From positions 248,001 to 312,000 of the forward strand of contig NZ_JALKAP010000004.1 of the NCBI RefSeq assembly GCF_023016045.1: a stretch of DNA of 64,000 bases. Reading direction: 5' to 3'. The stretch is from Marinobacter sp. S6332. GTDB taxonomy: Bacteria > Pseudomonadota > Gammaproteobacteria > Pseudomonadales > Oleiphilaceae. This document shows positions 46,754-55,776 of the stretch, piece by piece (position 1 is the stretch's first letter; each line of letters starts with the position of its first letter). Both the position numbers and the translations under genes were made by a program. The notes under the pieces were generated by a model. It did not search any database. It was not told where the DNA came from and saw nothing but the letters and a program-made list of their open reading frames with translations.

Positions 46754-47539
46754 ATGACTCCCATGGAACTCAGTGCTGACTTGCTCGGCCAATGGGTAGG
46801 GCAGCACCTTTGGCCGCTCTTCCGCTTGGCCAGCTTTTTAATGGTTATCCCCATTTTTGGTACCCAGCTGGTTCCCGCCAGAGTGCGGTTGGGGCTAGCG
46901 CTCTTAATGACAATTCTGATCGTGCCTTTGATCCCGGAAGTACCGCGGGTTGAAGCTCTGAGTGCGGATGCGGTTGTTATTACACTCCAGCAAATCCTGA
47001 TCGGTGTGGGTATGGGGTTTGCGTTAACCGCACTCTGGCAGCTGTTCGTGGTTGCTGGCCAAATGATTGCCATGCAGATGGGTCTAGGCTTCGCCTCTAT
47101 GGTCGACCCTGCTAATGGCGTTAACGTGCCGGTACTGGCGCAGATCTACACTATTACGATTACATTGCTGTTCCTTGCCATGAATGGCCACCTTGTGGCG
47201 TTTGAAGTCTTCATTGAAAGCTTCCGAACCATGCCTATAGGGATGGAGGGGCTTGGTCAGGTAGGAGTGTGGGAGCTCGCCCACAGAATAAGTTGGATGT
47301 TCGCCTCTGCCATGCTGTTGGCCTTGCCAGCGGTAACTGCGGTGTTGATCGTTAGCATTTCCTTTGGCGTAATGACTCGCGCCGCACCCCAGATGAACAT
47401 CTTTGCTCTCGGCTTTCCAATTGGCCTGATTTTTGGATTGTTTGCTATTTGGGTGTTGCACGCCAACTTTCTGCCACACTTTCAAGAATACACCGAGCAA
47501 ACCTTTGAATTTATGCGGGGCCTTCAAGGGCAACCCTAA
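46754..47539 (+). CDS. fliR: flagellar export gate protein FliR
   Basis: A 261-residue polytopic membrane protein completing the FliPQR gate. About six hydrophobic segments, with M-Q-M-G-L-G-F-A-S-M-V-D-P near residues 114-126 as in all FliR. flhB follows after 21 bases. Confidence 0.95.
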   Translation: MTPMELSADLLGQWVGQHLWPLFRLASFLMVIPIFGTQLVPARVRLGLALLMTILIVPLIPEVPRVEALSADAVVITLQQILIGVGMGFALTALWQLFVVAGQMIAMQMGLGFASMVDPANGVNVPVLAQIYTITITLLFLAMNGHLVAFEVFIESFRTMPIGMEGLGQVGVWELAHRISWMFASAMLLALPAVTAVLIVSISFGVMTRAAPQMNIFALGFPIGLIFGLFAIWVLHANFLPHFQEYTEQTFEFMRGLQGQP

Positions 47540-47560
47540 CGGAAGGCCAAGAGTTAAAAT

Positions 47561-48697
47561 ATGGCTGAAGAAAACGACAACAGTCAGGAAAAAACCGAAG
47601 AGGCCACCCCCCGAAGGCTAGAAAAAGCCAAGGAGGATGGCCAGACTGCGCGCTCAAAAGAGCTGGCTACTATGGCGGTTTTGATTGCTGGCGCTGGCGG
47701 ATTGCTAATTTTCGGAACGCATCTTGGTGCCACGCTAGAAGCTATCATGCGCGACGCTTTCACGCTGGAGCGCTCTGCCATCTTCGACACTCGGCACATG
47801 AGTGTGCAGTTGATAGCCTCCGCAAAAGCGGCCGCTTGGGCGCTTTCTCCCATTCTCCTGCTTCTACTTATCGCAGCGATTGCAGGCTCTATCGGTATTG
47901 GTGGTTTGCTATTCAGCGGTAAGGCAATAGCCCCAAAGCTCAATCGCATGGACCCTATCAAAGGCTTGGGTCGAATGTTCTCCGCGCGCTCTCTGATCGA
48001 GCTGGTTAAAGCCATCGCAAAAGTGGGTTTGGTTATGGCTTTGGCGGTTCTCATATTGGACGTCCGTACTGAAGACTTGCTCTCCATCGCCAACGAGCCT
48101 GCTGTGCCAGCCATGGAACACGTGCTCTGGACCTTGGGCTGGAGTTTTTTCTTGCTCTCCTGTGCCACCATCATCATTGCTGTTATCGATGTGCCGTTCC
48201 AGATTTTTGATCACCAGAAAAAGCTGCGAATGACCAAGCAGGAAGTAAAAGATGAATACAAGGATTCGGAAGGCAAGCCCGAGGTTAAGGGCAAAATCCG
48301 CCAGCTCCAACGGGAAATGGCCCAGCGCCGTATGATGCAGGATGTGCCTACGGCGGATGTGGTGATCACTAACCCGACTCACTATGCGGTGGCGTTAAAG
48401 TACGATCCGGATTCTATGGGCGCGCCGATGGTTGTGGCGAAGGGCAATGACCAGACGGCTTTCAAAATCATGGAGATCGCCCGCGAGCACAAAGTCGAGA
48501 TTCTGCGTACTCCGCCGTTAACCCGCGCGGTGTATCACAACAGCGACATAGGCGACGAAATCCCCGATGGCCTATACATGGCCATAGCTCAGGTTTTGGC
48601 TTATGTGTTCCAGCTCCGGCAATTCCGTAAGGGGCGTGGGCCTAAGCCTGGAATGCCTGACCTTCCGATTCCTTCTGATTTGCGGCGTGATATCTGA
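47561..48697 (+). CDS. flhB: flagellar export switch protein FlhB
   Basis: A 378-residue export-gate protein that switches substrate specificity from hook to filament. Four membrane segments lie within residues about 35-210. The autocleavage site Asn271-Pro272-Thr273-His274 is present in the cytoplasmic domain. It ends the fliL operon and is followed by a gap with two large structured elements before genes on the other strand. Confidence 0.96.
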   Translation: MAEENDNSQEKTEEATPRRLEKAKEDGQTARSKELATMAVLIAGAGGLLIFGTHLGATLEAIMRDAFTLERSAIFDTRHMSVQLIASAKAAAWALSPILLLLLIAAIAGSIGIGGLLFSGKAIAPKLNRMDPIKGLGRMFSARSLIELVKAIAKVGLVMALAVLILDVRTEDLLSIANEPAVPAMEHVLWTLGWSFFLLSCATIIIAVIDVPFQIFDHQKKLRMTKQEVKDEYKDSEGKPEVKGKIRQLQREMAQRRMMQDVPTADVVITNPTHYAVALKYDPDSMGAPMVVAKGNDQTAFKIMEIAREHKVEILRTPPLTRAVYHNSDIGDEIPDGLYMAIAQVLAYVFQLRQFRKGRGPKPGMPDLPIPSDLRRDI

Positions 48698-48750
48698 GTT
48701 GAGAGTTTACCTGTTAGCTTGGGTTCCTAGCCTGTTTAAGTTTGGTGGAG

Positions 48751-48860
48751 GAGTGGCGGCGGGTGGCCTTTTCAGGACACGCTACGAGCCCATCCCTGGG
48801 CGCTTGACGGTGGCCGTCCTTGGCCACCGACAGTCCTGAAAAGGCCACCCACCACCACTC
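48751..48860 (-). repeat. structured element A: 28-bp stem around a 54-base core
   Basis: Arms 48751-48778 and 48833-48860 are complementary over 28 bp with two mismatches that would be G.U pairs in RNA. On the minus strand the 54-base loop contains a hairpin C-GGTGGCC-AAGGAC-GGCCACC-G and a second, GCCCA-GGGA-TGGGC. The same core, in opposite orientation, is found in element B. The outer arms of A and B are unrelated in sequence. The GGA motifs are on the minus strand, the sense of read-through from uraA. Confidence 0.9.
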
Positions 48861-48946
48861 AGGCAAACTCCACGATATCGCTGGCACACATCATTTTGAT
48901 TGGATTATTTTGGTTGAGCCATGTTGAGGTATCTGAAAAGTTGGAT

Positions 48947-49058
48947 AGCCTACGGGTGTGTGGACCTCCCAAAAATGTCGTAGGCCAAGGATGGCCGGAG
49001 ACAAGCGCACATGGATGTGCTCGTAGCGGTTTTTGGGAGGTCCACACACCCGTAGGCT
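48947..49058 (+). repeat. structured element B: 29-bp stem around a 54-base core
   Basis: Arms 48947-48975 and 49030-49058 are perfectly complementary over 29 bp. On the plus strand the 54-base loop contains GGCC-AAGGAT-GGCC and GCACA-TGGA-TGTGC, ending CTCGTAGCG. It matches the core of element A at 43 of 54 positions; one difference (core position 34 with 43, C-G in A, A-T in B) is a compensatory pair change in the second hairpin. GGA motifs are on the plus strand, the sense of read-through from flhB. Confidence 0.92.
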
Positions 49059-49157
49059 CACATTTAAGTCGGCAGGCTTGTAGCAGAAGGGAAATTAAAA
49101 CGGAGAAGTCACCACCAGTGCCCGAAAGCACCAGTGGAGCAATACTTAACGTTGAGA

Positions 49158-50414
49158 TCAGTTCTCTTTGTGCTCGTATATAGCCTTACCCCAAGCCTCG
49201 CGGCTACCCGGAAGAATCAGGTTCAGGATGATGGCCGCCACCGCACATAAGGCGATACCTTCAAGGTGGCCCAGCACCATGCCGCCGATGCCAAATACCA
49301 GTGTGACACCCACGATAACCAGATTCCGCGATTGGGAAAGATCAACCTGATGACGGATTAGCGTGCTCATACCCACCACCGCAATAGAACCAAACAGCAG
49401 GCACAGAATGCCGCCCATCACCGGCACCGGAATCGTTTGCAGAACCGCGCCAAACTTGCCCACAAACGCCAAAACGATGGCAGTACAGGCCGCCCACCAC
49501 ATAACCTTCGGGTTAAAATTACGGGTCAGCATCACCGCGCCGGTCACTTCGGAGTATGTGGTGTTCGGTGGCCCGCCCAACAGAGCCGCGGCACTAGTGG
49601 CCAAACCATCGCCCAGCAGTGTGCGGTGTAAACCGGGCTTTTCAAGGTAGTTTTTGCGGGTCACATTACCAATCGCCAGAATATCGCCAATGTGCTCAAT
49701 GGCCGGGGCAATGGCAACCGGGATCATGAATAGAATGGCGCCCCAGCTGAATGCAGGTGCCACGAAGTTGGGAACCGCAAGCCAAGGTGCCTGCTGAATG
49801 GGTGTCGTATCAACCACGCCTGCAAACGCAGAAAGCACGTACCCAACAATCACGCCAAACATTATAGGGATCAGCCGGAAGATGCCCTTGGACCAGACTG
49901 ACGCAACAATCGTCACAGCAAGCGAGATCATAGCAATCCACAGAGCGGTATCCTGCGGGATCAATTGAACGGCACCATCGCCTGTGCGGCCGGAAGCCAT
50001 GTGAACAGCAACCGGGGCCAACCCAAGACCGATCACCATAATGACCGGACCGATGACCACGGGAGGCAGCAGGCGAGTTACAAAGCCGGTGCCGCGCAGT
50101 TTTATCGCGCCACTGAGAAGAATATAAAGAATGCCAGCCGCCATCAGGCCGCCCAGAGTTTCTTCAAGGCCGAACTTGCCCTTGGACGCGATAACTGGTG
50201 CGATAAATGCGAAAGACGAGGCAAGGAAAATCGGAATCTGGCCGCCGGTCACAATATGGAAAATCAATGTGCCAAGGCCCGCGGTGAAGAGAGCAACGTT
50301 TGGATCAAGGCCTGTGATCAAGGGCATCAGCACCAAGGCGCCGAAGGCTACAAGTAGCATTTGTGAGCCGGCGATAGCCTGCTTCCAGACCGAATCTGTA
50401 GTGTGATCCTGCAT
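49158..50414 (-). CDS. uraA: uracil/xanthine permease family transporter UraA
   Basis: A 418-residue nucleobase:cation symporter-2 family transporter, probably for uracil. About 12-14 hydrophobic segments; the family motifs A-I-A-P-A-I-E-H-I-G-D and G-G-P-P-N-T-T-Y-S-E-V-T-G-A are present. It begins 2 bases after the upp stop, so upp-uraA is a salvage operon. The ATG at 50414 is chosen over a TTG at 50420. It lies opposite to the surrounding flagellar genes. Confidence 0.93.
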   Translation of the reverse strand: MQDHTTDSVWKQAIAGSQMLLVAFGALVLMPLITGLDPNVALFTAGLGTLIFHIVTGGQIPIFLASSFAFIAPVIASKGKFGLEETLGGLMAAGILYILLSGAIKLRGTGFVTRLLPPVVIGPVIMVIGLGLAPVAVHMASGRTGDGAVQLIPQDTALWIAMISLAVTIVASVWSKGIFRLIPIMFGVIVGYVLSAFAGVVDTTPIQQAPWLAVPNFVAPAFSWGAILFMIPVAIAPAIEHIGDILAIGNVTRKNYLEKPGLHRTLLGDGLATSAAALLGGPPNTTYSEVTGAVMLTRNFNPKVMWWAACTAIVLAFVGKFGAVLQTIPVPVMGGILCLLFGSIAVVGMSTLIRHQVDLSQSRNLVIVGVTLVFGIGGMVLGHLEGIALCAVAAIILNLILPGSREAWGKAIYEHKEN

Positions 50415-50416
50415 GA

Positions 50417-51055
50417 TCAATTGTCCTTTTGCTTGGTGCCGAAGATTTTGTCACCGGCATCGCCAAGCCCCGGCAGGATGTAGCCCTTCTCGTTCAGGCC
50501 GTCGTCTACAGACGCAGTGTAAATGGAAACGTCCGGGTGCTTGTCCAGAACATTTTTAATGCCTTCCGGTGCAGCAACCAGCACCAACGCGCGAATCTCC
50601 GTACTTCCGGCTTTCTTAAGCACATCGATAGTGGAAATCATTGAGCCGCCGGTCGCAACCATAGGGTCAACAATCAGGGCCATACGCTGGTCCAGCTCAC
50701 CCACCAGCTTTTCCAAATAGGTATTGGCTTCCAGCGTTTCTTCGTTTCGAATCTGGCCCACTACACTGACCCGTGCTACCGGGATTAGGCTGAGGACGCC
50801 ATCCAGCATGCCGAGCCCGGCCCGTAAAATAGGGACGATAGTGATTTTCTTGCCTTGGATTTGCTCCACGCTGACCGGCCCTGCCCACCCCTCAATGGTT
50901 TTTTCCTGCAGGCTGAAATCTTTGGTGGCTTCATAGGTCAGCAAAGCACCGACTTCCTGTGCCAGCTCACGAAAATTTTTAGTGCTGATCTCGGCACGAC
51001 GCATCAAGCCAAGTTTGTGTCTGATCAGGGGGTGTCTTACCTCGTGGACTGGCAT
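50417..51055 (-). CDS. upp: uracil phosphoribosyltransferase
   Basis: A 212-residue enzyme joining uracil and PRPP to UMP. The PRPP-binding loop [13 protein letters not shown] is intact, as is the uracil-contacting [11 protein letters not shown] near the C-terminus. The ATG at 51055 has AGGTGAGCCC ahead; the frame is open further upstream without a usable start. Operon with uraA. Confidence 0.96.
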   Translation of the reverse strand: MPVHEVRHPLIRHKLGLMRRAEISTKNFRELAQEVGALLTYEATKDFSLQEKTIEGWAGPVSVEQIQGKKITIVPILRAGLGMLDGVLSLIPVARVSVVGQIRNEETLEANTYLEKLVGELDQRMALIVDPMVATGGSMISTIDVLKKAGSTEIRALVLVAAPEGIKNVLDKHPDVSIYTASVDDGLNEKGYILPGLGDAGDKIFGTKQKDN

Positions 51056-51181
51056 GGGCTCACCTGTTTTATGGGTCTGGGTTTGAGGGGCAATGTCGCG
51101 ATTTAGTGGCGCAAGGATACCGCATCTTACAAGGTGAGTCAGGCACCTAAAGCCACCTGCCAAGTGAAAATTTGAACGCGC

Positions 51182-51196
51182 TGGTATGGATCTTGC
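51182..51196 (+). promoter_or_regulatory. sigma54 promoter of flhA
   Basis: TGGTATG-GATC-TTGC has the -24 GG and -12 GC 12 apart, with two changes from consensus in the -24 element. It is 84 bases before the flhA ATG. Confidence 0.8.
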
Positions 51197-51280
51197 GGTA
51201 ACAGGGTTAAAGATACTTTGGCGTCAGAATCTCGACCCTGAAAACGCCTTCAGAAACAGTAAATCGGAGATGCTTAGGGC

Positions 51281-53485
51281 ATGGACAGAGCTTTAGTCCT
51301 CAATAACGTCAAATCCCTGACGCAGGGCAATCTCGGCGTACCCATTATGCTGATGGGGCTGTTGGGTATGATGATTCTGCCCATGCCAGCGTTTTTGCTA
51401 GACGTTTTCTTCACCTTCAACATCACGCTTTCGATTGTCATTCTGCTGGTGTGCGTGTACGCACTGCGGCCGATGGAGTTTGCTTCCTTCCCAACGGTAT
51501 TGTTGGTGGCGACACTACTGCGCTTGGCGCTTAACGTGGCGTCTACGCGAATTGTTCTGTTGGAGGGACATGAGGGCGGTGATGCCGCAGGTAAGGTTAT
51601 TGAATCCTTTGGTGCGGTGCTGATCGGCGGTAACTACGCGGTTGGTCTGGTGGTGTTCGCCATTCTTATGATCATCAACTTTTTGGTGGTAACAAAGGGT
51701 GCCGGCCGGGTTTCTGAAGTAAGTGCACGTTTTACATTGGATGCCATGCCAGGCAAGCAAATGGCTATTGATGCAGACCTGAACGCGGGGTTGGTTAATC
51801 AGGATGAGGCCAAGCACCGGCGGGAGGAGATTGCTCAGGAGGCGGATTTCTATGGCTCCATGGACGGTGCATCCAAATTTGTAAAGGGCGACGCGGTTGC
51901 AGGCCTATTGATTCTGGCCATCAATATTATTGGTGGTGTTGCCATCGGTATGCTTCAGCATGGTCTTGATTTTGGACTGGCTATGGAGCGTTACGCGTTA
52001 CTCACCATCGGTGATGGTCTGGTTGCACAGATTCCGTCGCTGCTGCTTTCTACCTCCGCTGCCATCATGGTTACCCGGGTTACCTCCAGCCAGGATATGG
52101 GCGGGCAGATTCTTCAACAAATGTTCAGCGCGCCCAAAGCGCTGGGTATTGCTGCTGGCATCCTAATTTTACTTGGCTTGATTCCAGGCATGCCCCATGT
52201 GGCTTTTCTTGGGCTGGGTGGGCTTGCGGCGGGAGCTGCCTGGTACATCTGGAACAAAGACCGGCAAACGGTTGAAGAGGGTGGCGCGTTTGCGGGCCGA
52301 GGCGGCGCGGGTGTTGCTTCGGGAGCCGGTGGGCGCGGAATTCCCCTGAGCGGCGATGCGGGGGGTGATGCAGGGGGTGATGCAAGGAGTGATCAGGGTC
52401 GCCAGCTTCCCTCGCCGGGAGAAACCCGCGAGTTGGGCTGGGATGATGTGGCAACGGTGGATATTGTCGGGCTAGAAGTGGGCTATCGCCTTATACCGCT
52501 GGTTGATAAGACGCAGGGCGGCCAGCTACTCAGCCGTATAAAAGGTGTGCGCAAGAAGTTGTCGCAGGATATGGGCTTTCTTATGCCGTCGGTGCATATT
52601 CGCGACAATCTGGATCTCATGCCCAATGTGTATCGCATCACTCTGATGGGCGTCACTTTGGCAGAGGCGGAAATTCACCCAGACCGTGAACTGGCCATAG
52701 ATCCCGGGCAAGTGTTCGGAAAAATAGAAGGTATAGAAGGTAAAGATCCGGCTTTTGGGTTGGATGCCAGCTGGATTGAGCCTGAAAAGAAAGATCAGGC
52801 CCAGACGCTGGGCTATACCGTGGTGGATGCTAGCACCGTTGTGGCTACGCACCTGAACCAGGTATTGCAAAAGCATGCTCACGAACTGTTGGGGCACGAA
52901 GAGGTTCAGAAATGGTTGGATCAGTTGGAGAAAGCATCGCCCAAGCTTGCTGAAGAGTTGGTGCCAACCACTGTGTCTATCAGCCTCTTGCTAAAGGTAC
53001 TGCAGAATCTGCTCAAAGAAGAAGTGCCTATTCGCGATATGCGCTCCATTGCTGAATCCATAGTGAATGTGCATCCGAAGAGTCAGGACCCCAAGTTGCT
53101 GACCACATTTGCGCGTCAGTCTTTGCGGCGGATGATTGTTCAAAGCATCTGCGGCAATGATCAAGAGATCCCTGTAATTACTCTCGATCCAGATTTGGAA
53201 CAGTTGTTGCTTAAGTCTGTTCAGCAGAGTCAACAATCCGGCGGCCAAGAAGATATAGGCATGGTGTTGGAGCCGAACATGGTAGAGAAGCTGCAGCGTT
53301 CATTACAAGACAGCGTGCAGCGGCAGGAAATGCTGGGTAAGCCAGCCATCTTGCTGGTATCCGGGCCGTTGCGGCCGGTGCTCGCAAAGTTTGCCAGTTA
53401 CGGTGTGGAGCGGCTGCATGTGCTTTCTTATCAGGAAATACCGGATAACAAGCAGATAACGATCGTGGCGTCCGTTGGTCAGTAA
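51281..53485 (+). CDS. flhA: flagellar export gate protein FlhA
   Basis: A 734-residue export-gate protein that forms the cytoplasmic nonamer ring receiving chaperone-substrate complexes. About eight membrane segments in residues 20-330, with the family cytoplasmic loop motif R-V-S-E-V-S-A-R-F-T-L-D-A-M-P-G-K-Q. A Gly/Asp-rich linker (about 341-375) contains three G-G-D-A-type units encoded by a 12-base tandem repeat. The soluble domain runs to the end. It heads flhA-flhF-fleN-fliA under a sigma54 promoter. Confidence 0.96.
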   Translation: MDRALVLNNVKSLTQGNLGVPIMLMGLLGMMILPMPAFLLDVFFTFNITLSIVILLVCVYALRPMEFASFPTVLLVATLLRLALNVASTRIVLLEGHEGGDAAGKVIESFGAVLIGGNYAVGLVVFAILMIINFLVVTKGAGRVSEVSARFTLDAMPGKQMAIDADLNAGLVNQDEAKHRREEIAQEADFYGSMDGASKFVKGDAVAGLLILAINIIGGVAIGMLQHGLDFGLAMERYALLTIGDGLVAQIPSLLLSTSAAIMVTRVTSSQDMGGQILQQMFSAPKALGIAAGILILLGLIPGMPHVAFLGLGGLAAGAAWYIWNKDRQTVEEGGAFAGRGGAGVASGAGGRGIPLSGDAGGDAGGDARSDQGRQLPSPGETRELGWDDVATVDIVGLEVGYRLIPLVDKTQGGQLLSRIKGVRKKLSQDMGFLMPSVHIRDNLDLMPNVYRITLMGVTLAEAEIHPDRELAIDPGQVFGKIEGIEGKDPAFGLDASWIEPEKKDQAQTLGYTVVDASTVVATHLNQVLQKHAHELLGHEEVQKWLDQLEKASPKLAEELVPTTVSISLLLKVLQNLLKEEVPIRDMRSIAESIVNVHPKSQDPKLLTTFARQSLRRMIVQSICGNDQEIPVITLDPDLEQLLLKSVQQSQQSGGQEDIGMVLEPNMVEKLQRSLQDSVQRQEMLGKPAILLVSGPLRPVLAKFASYGVERLHVLSYQEIPDNKQITIVASVGQ

Positions 53486-53545
53486 GCCAGCGGATGAAAG
53501 AACGGACAGCGCAGGAAATGCGTTGCCGGTGGAGGATGCAATATC

Positions 53546-54862
53546 ATGAAAGTGAAACGTTTTTTTGCCAAAAGCATGGCTGAAGCCCTGAAGCAGGTTA
53601 GTGAGCAAATGGGGCCGGATGCTGTCATCCTTTCCAACCGCCGGGTAGATGGCGGCGTTGAAATTGTCACGGCTCTGGATTACGACGAAAACATGGCGCG
53701 CCAAAGCCTTGGCGAGCAAGCCAGTGAAGCCACCAACGGAGCACGTCTTGCTGAAATGCAGGCAGAGCGCCATCGTAGGCTGGAAGATGAACTAAGCCGG
53801 TCCCGCACTCGTATTCGTGACGTGCGTGAAAGCCGCGCCGCGCGCGGTCAAAGCTATGCCGAAGCCTCCTTTGCGGATTTGCATGAGGCCGCGAGCGACG
53901 AATACATAGAGCCGTCTTCACAAGGTGCCGACACCCCCAATTATTCCGATGAGCTTGCGCGCATGCGTGCGGAAATCAGCTCCTTGCGGGACCTTATGAA
54001 TGGCCAACGTGCTGAGCCCGAAAAGCCGGGCGTAAACGCGGTTCAGCAACGGCTTGCAGAACGCTTACAGGAGTTTGGTCTGAGTCAAAACCTTGCCGGT
54101 TCACTTTCCCGTCGGCACAAAGGCGGCAAGCTGGAAGACGGCTGGAAACAGTCTCTAAAAATGCTCGTTGCGGGCCTGCGCACTCCGCACCAAGAGTGGC
54201 TGGACGAGGGTGGGGTGTACGCGTTGGTTGGCCCCACAGGCTCCGGCAAGACAACCACCATTGGCAAGCTTGCAGCGCGTTATGTGCTGAAACACGGAGC
54301 AGATTCTATCGCTCTGGTCACAACAGACCGTTACCGGGTGGCAGCACATGAGCAGCTTTTTGTGTTTGGTCGCATACTAAACGTTCCGGTTCGGGTTGTG
54401 GATGAAAGCAACACGCTTGATGATATTCTTGATGAGCTATCAGACCGCCACATGGTGCTGATCGACACTGCAGGTTTGACCAGTTCAGACAAGGGCTATC
54501 AGGAACAGTTGGCAGAGTTGGCGCGCAGCCATCATAAGGTTCGTACGCATTTGGTTGTTTCAGCCACCAGCCAACCACGCATTATGAAATCCGTCTGGCA
54601 TTGCTATAAGATGGCAAGTCTTTCGGGCTGCGTGATGACAAAAATTGACGAAGCCCTAACTCTGGGCGAATCTTTGGGCTTTGTGATGGAAACCGGTTTG
54701 CCGGTGGCCTACTACACAGACGGGCAAAAAATCCCGGGAGATTTGCACCATGCTGAAGCGGTCCCGTTGGTGCGTTTGGCCGTTGAACGTTTGAAGATAT
54801 CTCAGCAGCAAATGGCTGCAGAGCAAGTGCCCGATACGGAGCGCCCGCGAGAAACTGCATGA
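53546..54862 (+). CDS. flhF: polar flagellar GTPase FlhF
   Basis: A 438-residue SRP-type GTPase that sets the polar position and number of flagella. The N-terminal basic domain (F-F-A-K-S-M-A-E-A-L-K) and the G domain are clear: G-P-T-G-S-G-K-T-T-T-I-G-K-L near 227-240, T-T-D-R-Y-R, and D-T-A-G. It works with FleN, which follows 72 bases later. Confidence 0.95.
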   Translation: MKVKRFFAKSMAEALKQVSEQMGPDAVILSNRRVDGGVEIVTALDYDENMARQSLGEQASEATNGARLAEMQAERHRRLEDELSRSRTRIRDVRESRAARGQSYAEASFADLHEAASDEYIEPSSQGADTPNYSDELARMRAEISSLRDLMNGQRAEPEKPGVNAVQQRLAERLQEFGLSQNLAGSLSRRHKGGKLEDGWKQSLKMLVAGLRTPHQEWLDEGGVYALVGPTGSGKTTTIGKLAARYVLKHGADSIALVTTDRYRVAAHEQLFVFGRILNVPVRVVDESNTLDDILDELSDRHMVLIDTAGLTSSDKGYQEQLAELARSHHKVRTHLVVSATSQPRIMKSVWHCYKMASLSGCVMTKIDEALTLGESLGFVMETGLPVAYYTDGQKIPGDLHHAEAVPLVRLAVERLKISQQQMAAEQVPDTERPRETA

Positions 54863-54934
54863 GGTCGTGAGGGCCTGAGTTGTATCCGGCTATGAACCAT
54901 GTCCGGTTAAATCTGGCGAGAGATAATAAACAGT

Positions 54935-55747
54935 ATGAGCAAAGCACATCCGGTACAGGTGATAGCGGTTTCCGGCGGCAAAGGCGGGGTCGGCAAGAGT
55001 AATATTTCGGTTAACCTTGGCATTGCACTGGCACAGAAAGGCAGGCGCGTGGTCCTGCTTGACGCCGACCTTGGTCTGGGAAACTTGGATGTGTTGCTCG
55101 GCGTTACCGCCAACCATACTTTGCAGGATGTTTTGGCAGGGGAGTGTGACCTCAGAGACGTTCTGGTGAACGGCCCCGGAGGCATCAAAATTGTTCCGGC
55201 TTCTTCCGGAACCCAGCGCATGACCCAGCTCAGCCCTATGGAACATGCAGGCCTGATCAACGCTTTTAGTGAGTTGGGCGACCAGATTGACGTGCTTATT
55301 GTGGATACAGCTGCTGGCATCTCCGAATCGGTTGTGAGCTTTTTGCGAGCCTCACAAGAACTACTTCTGGTAGTGTGCGATGAGCCAACCTCAATCACAG
55401 ACGCCTACGCATTGATTAAACTGATGAACCGTGATTACGGCACCAATCGCTTCCGTATTCTTGCAAATCAAGTGGGAAGTGAGCAGGAAGGTCGTCATTT
55501 GTTCGAAAAACTGACCCGTGTTACCGAGCGATTTCTCGATGTGGCACTACAATACGTAGGTATGGTGCCTTACGACGAGGCTGTTAAAAAAGCGGTTCAG
55601 CGCCAGAAGGCTGTGCTGGATGCTTACCCTAGGGCCAAAGCCTCGGTTGCGATCAGGGCACTGGCAGAGAAAGTAGAAAGCTGGCCGCTGCCAACTTCTC
55701 CCCGCGGTCACCTGGAGTTTTTTGTGGAGCGGCTCGTCGAAGTCTGA
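54935..55747 (+). CDS. fleN: flagellar number regulator FleN (FlhG)
   Basis: A 270-residue MinD-type ATPase that limits flagellar number and antagonises FleQ. The deviant Walker A S-G-G-K-G-G-V-G-K-S-N is at about residues 13-23, and L-D-A-D-L-G-L-G-N-L-D-V-L is intact. Located between flhF and fliA as in pseudomonads. Confidence 0.95.
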   Translation: MSKAHPVQVIAVSGGKGGVGKSNISVNLGIALAQKGRRVVLLDADLGLGNLDVLLGVTANHTLQDVLAGECDLRDVLVNGPGGIKIVPASSGTQRMTQLSPMEHAGLINAFSELGDQIDVLIVDTAAGISESVVSFLRASQELLLVVCDEPTSITDAYALIKLMNRDYGTNRFRILANQVGSEQEGRHLFEKLTRVTERFLDVALQYVGMVPYDEAVKKAVQRQKAVLDAYPRAKASVAIRALAEKVESWPLPTSPRGHLEFFVERLVEV

Positions 55748-55776
55748 AACGGATCCCGTCTAACAACACCGGATGC

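Larger units (their letters stand above)
48698..49157. other. intergenic region with two structured elements
   Basis: A 460-base gap between flhB (rightward) and uraA (leftward). It is occupied mostly by two related inverted-repeat elements, entered separately, with an 86-base spacer. No open frame of interest exists in it. Confidence 0.8.

Noticed and set aside
49113..49136. Direct repeat CACCAGTG separated by 8 bases near the uraA end
   Set aside because: Too short and isolated; probably chance.
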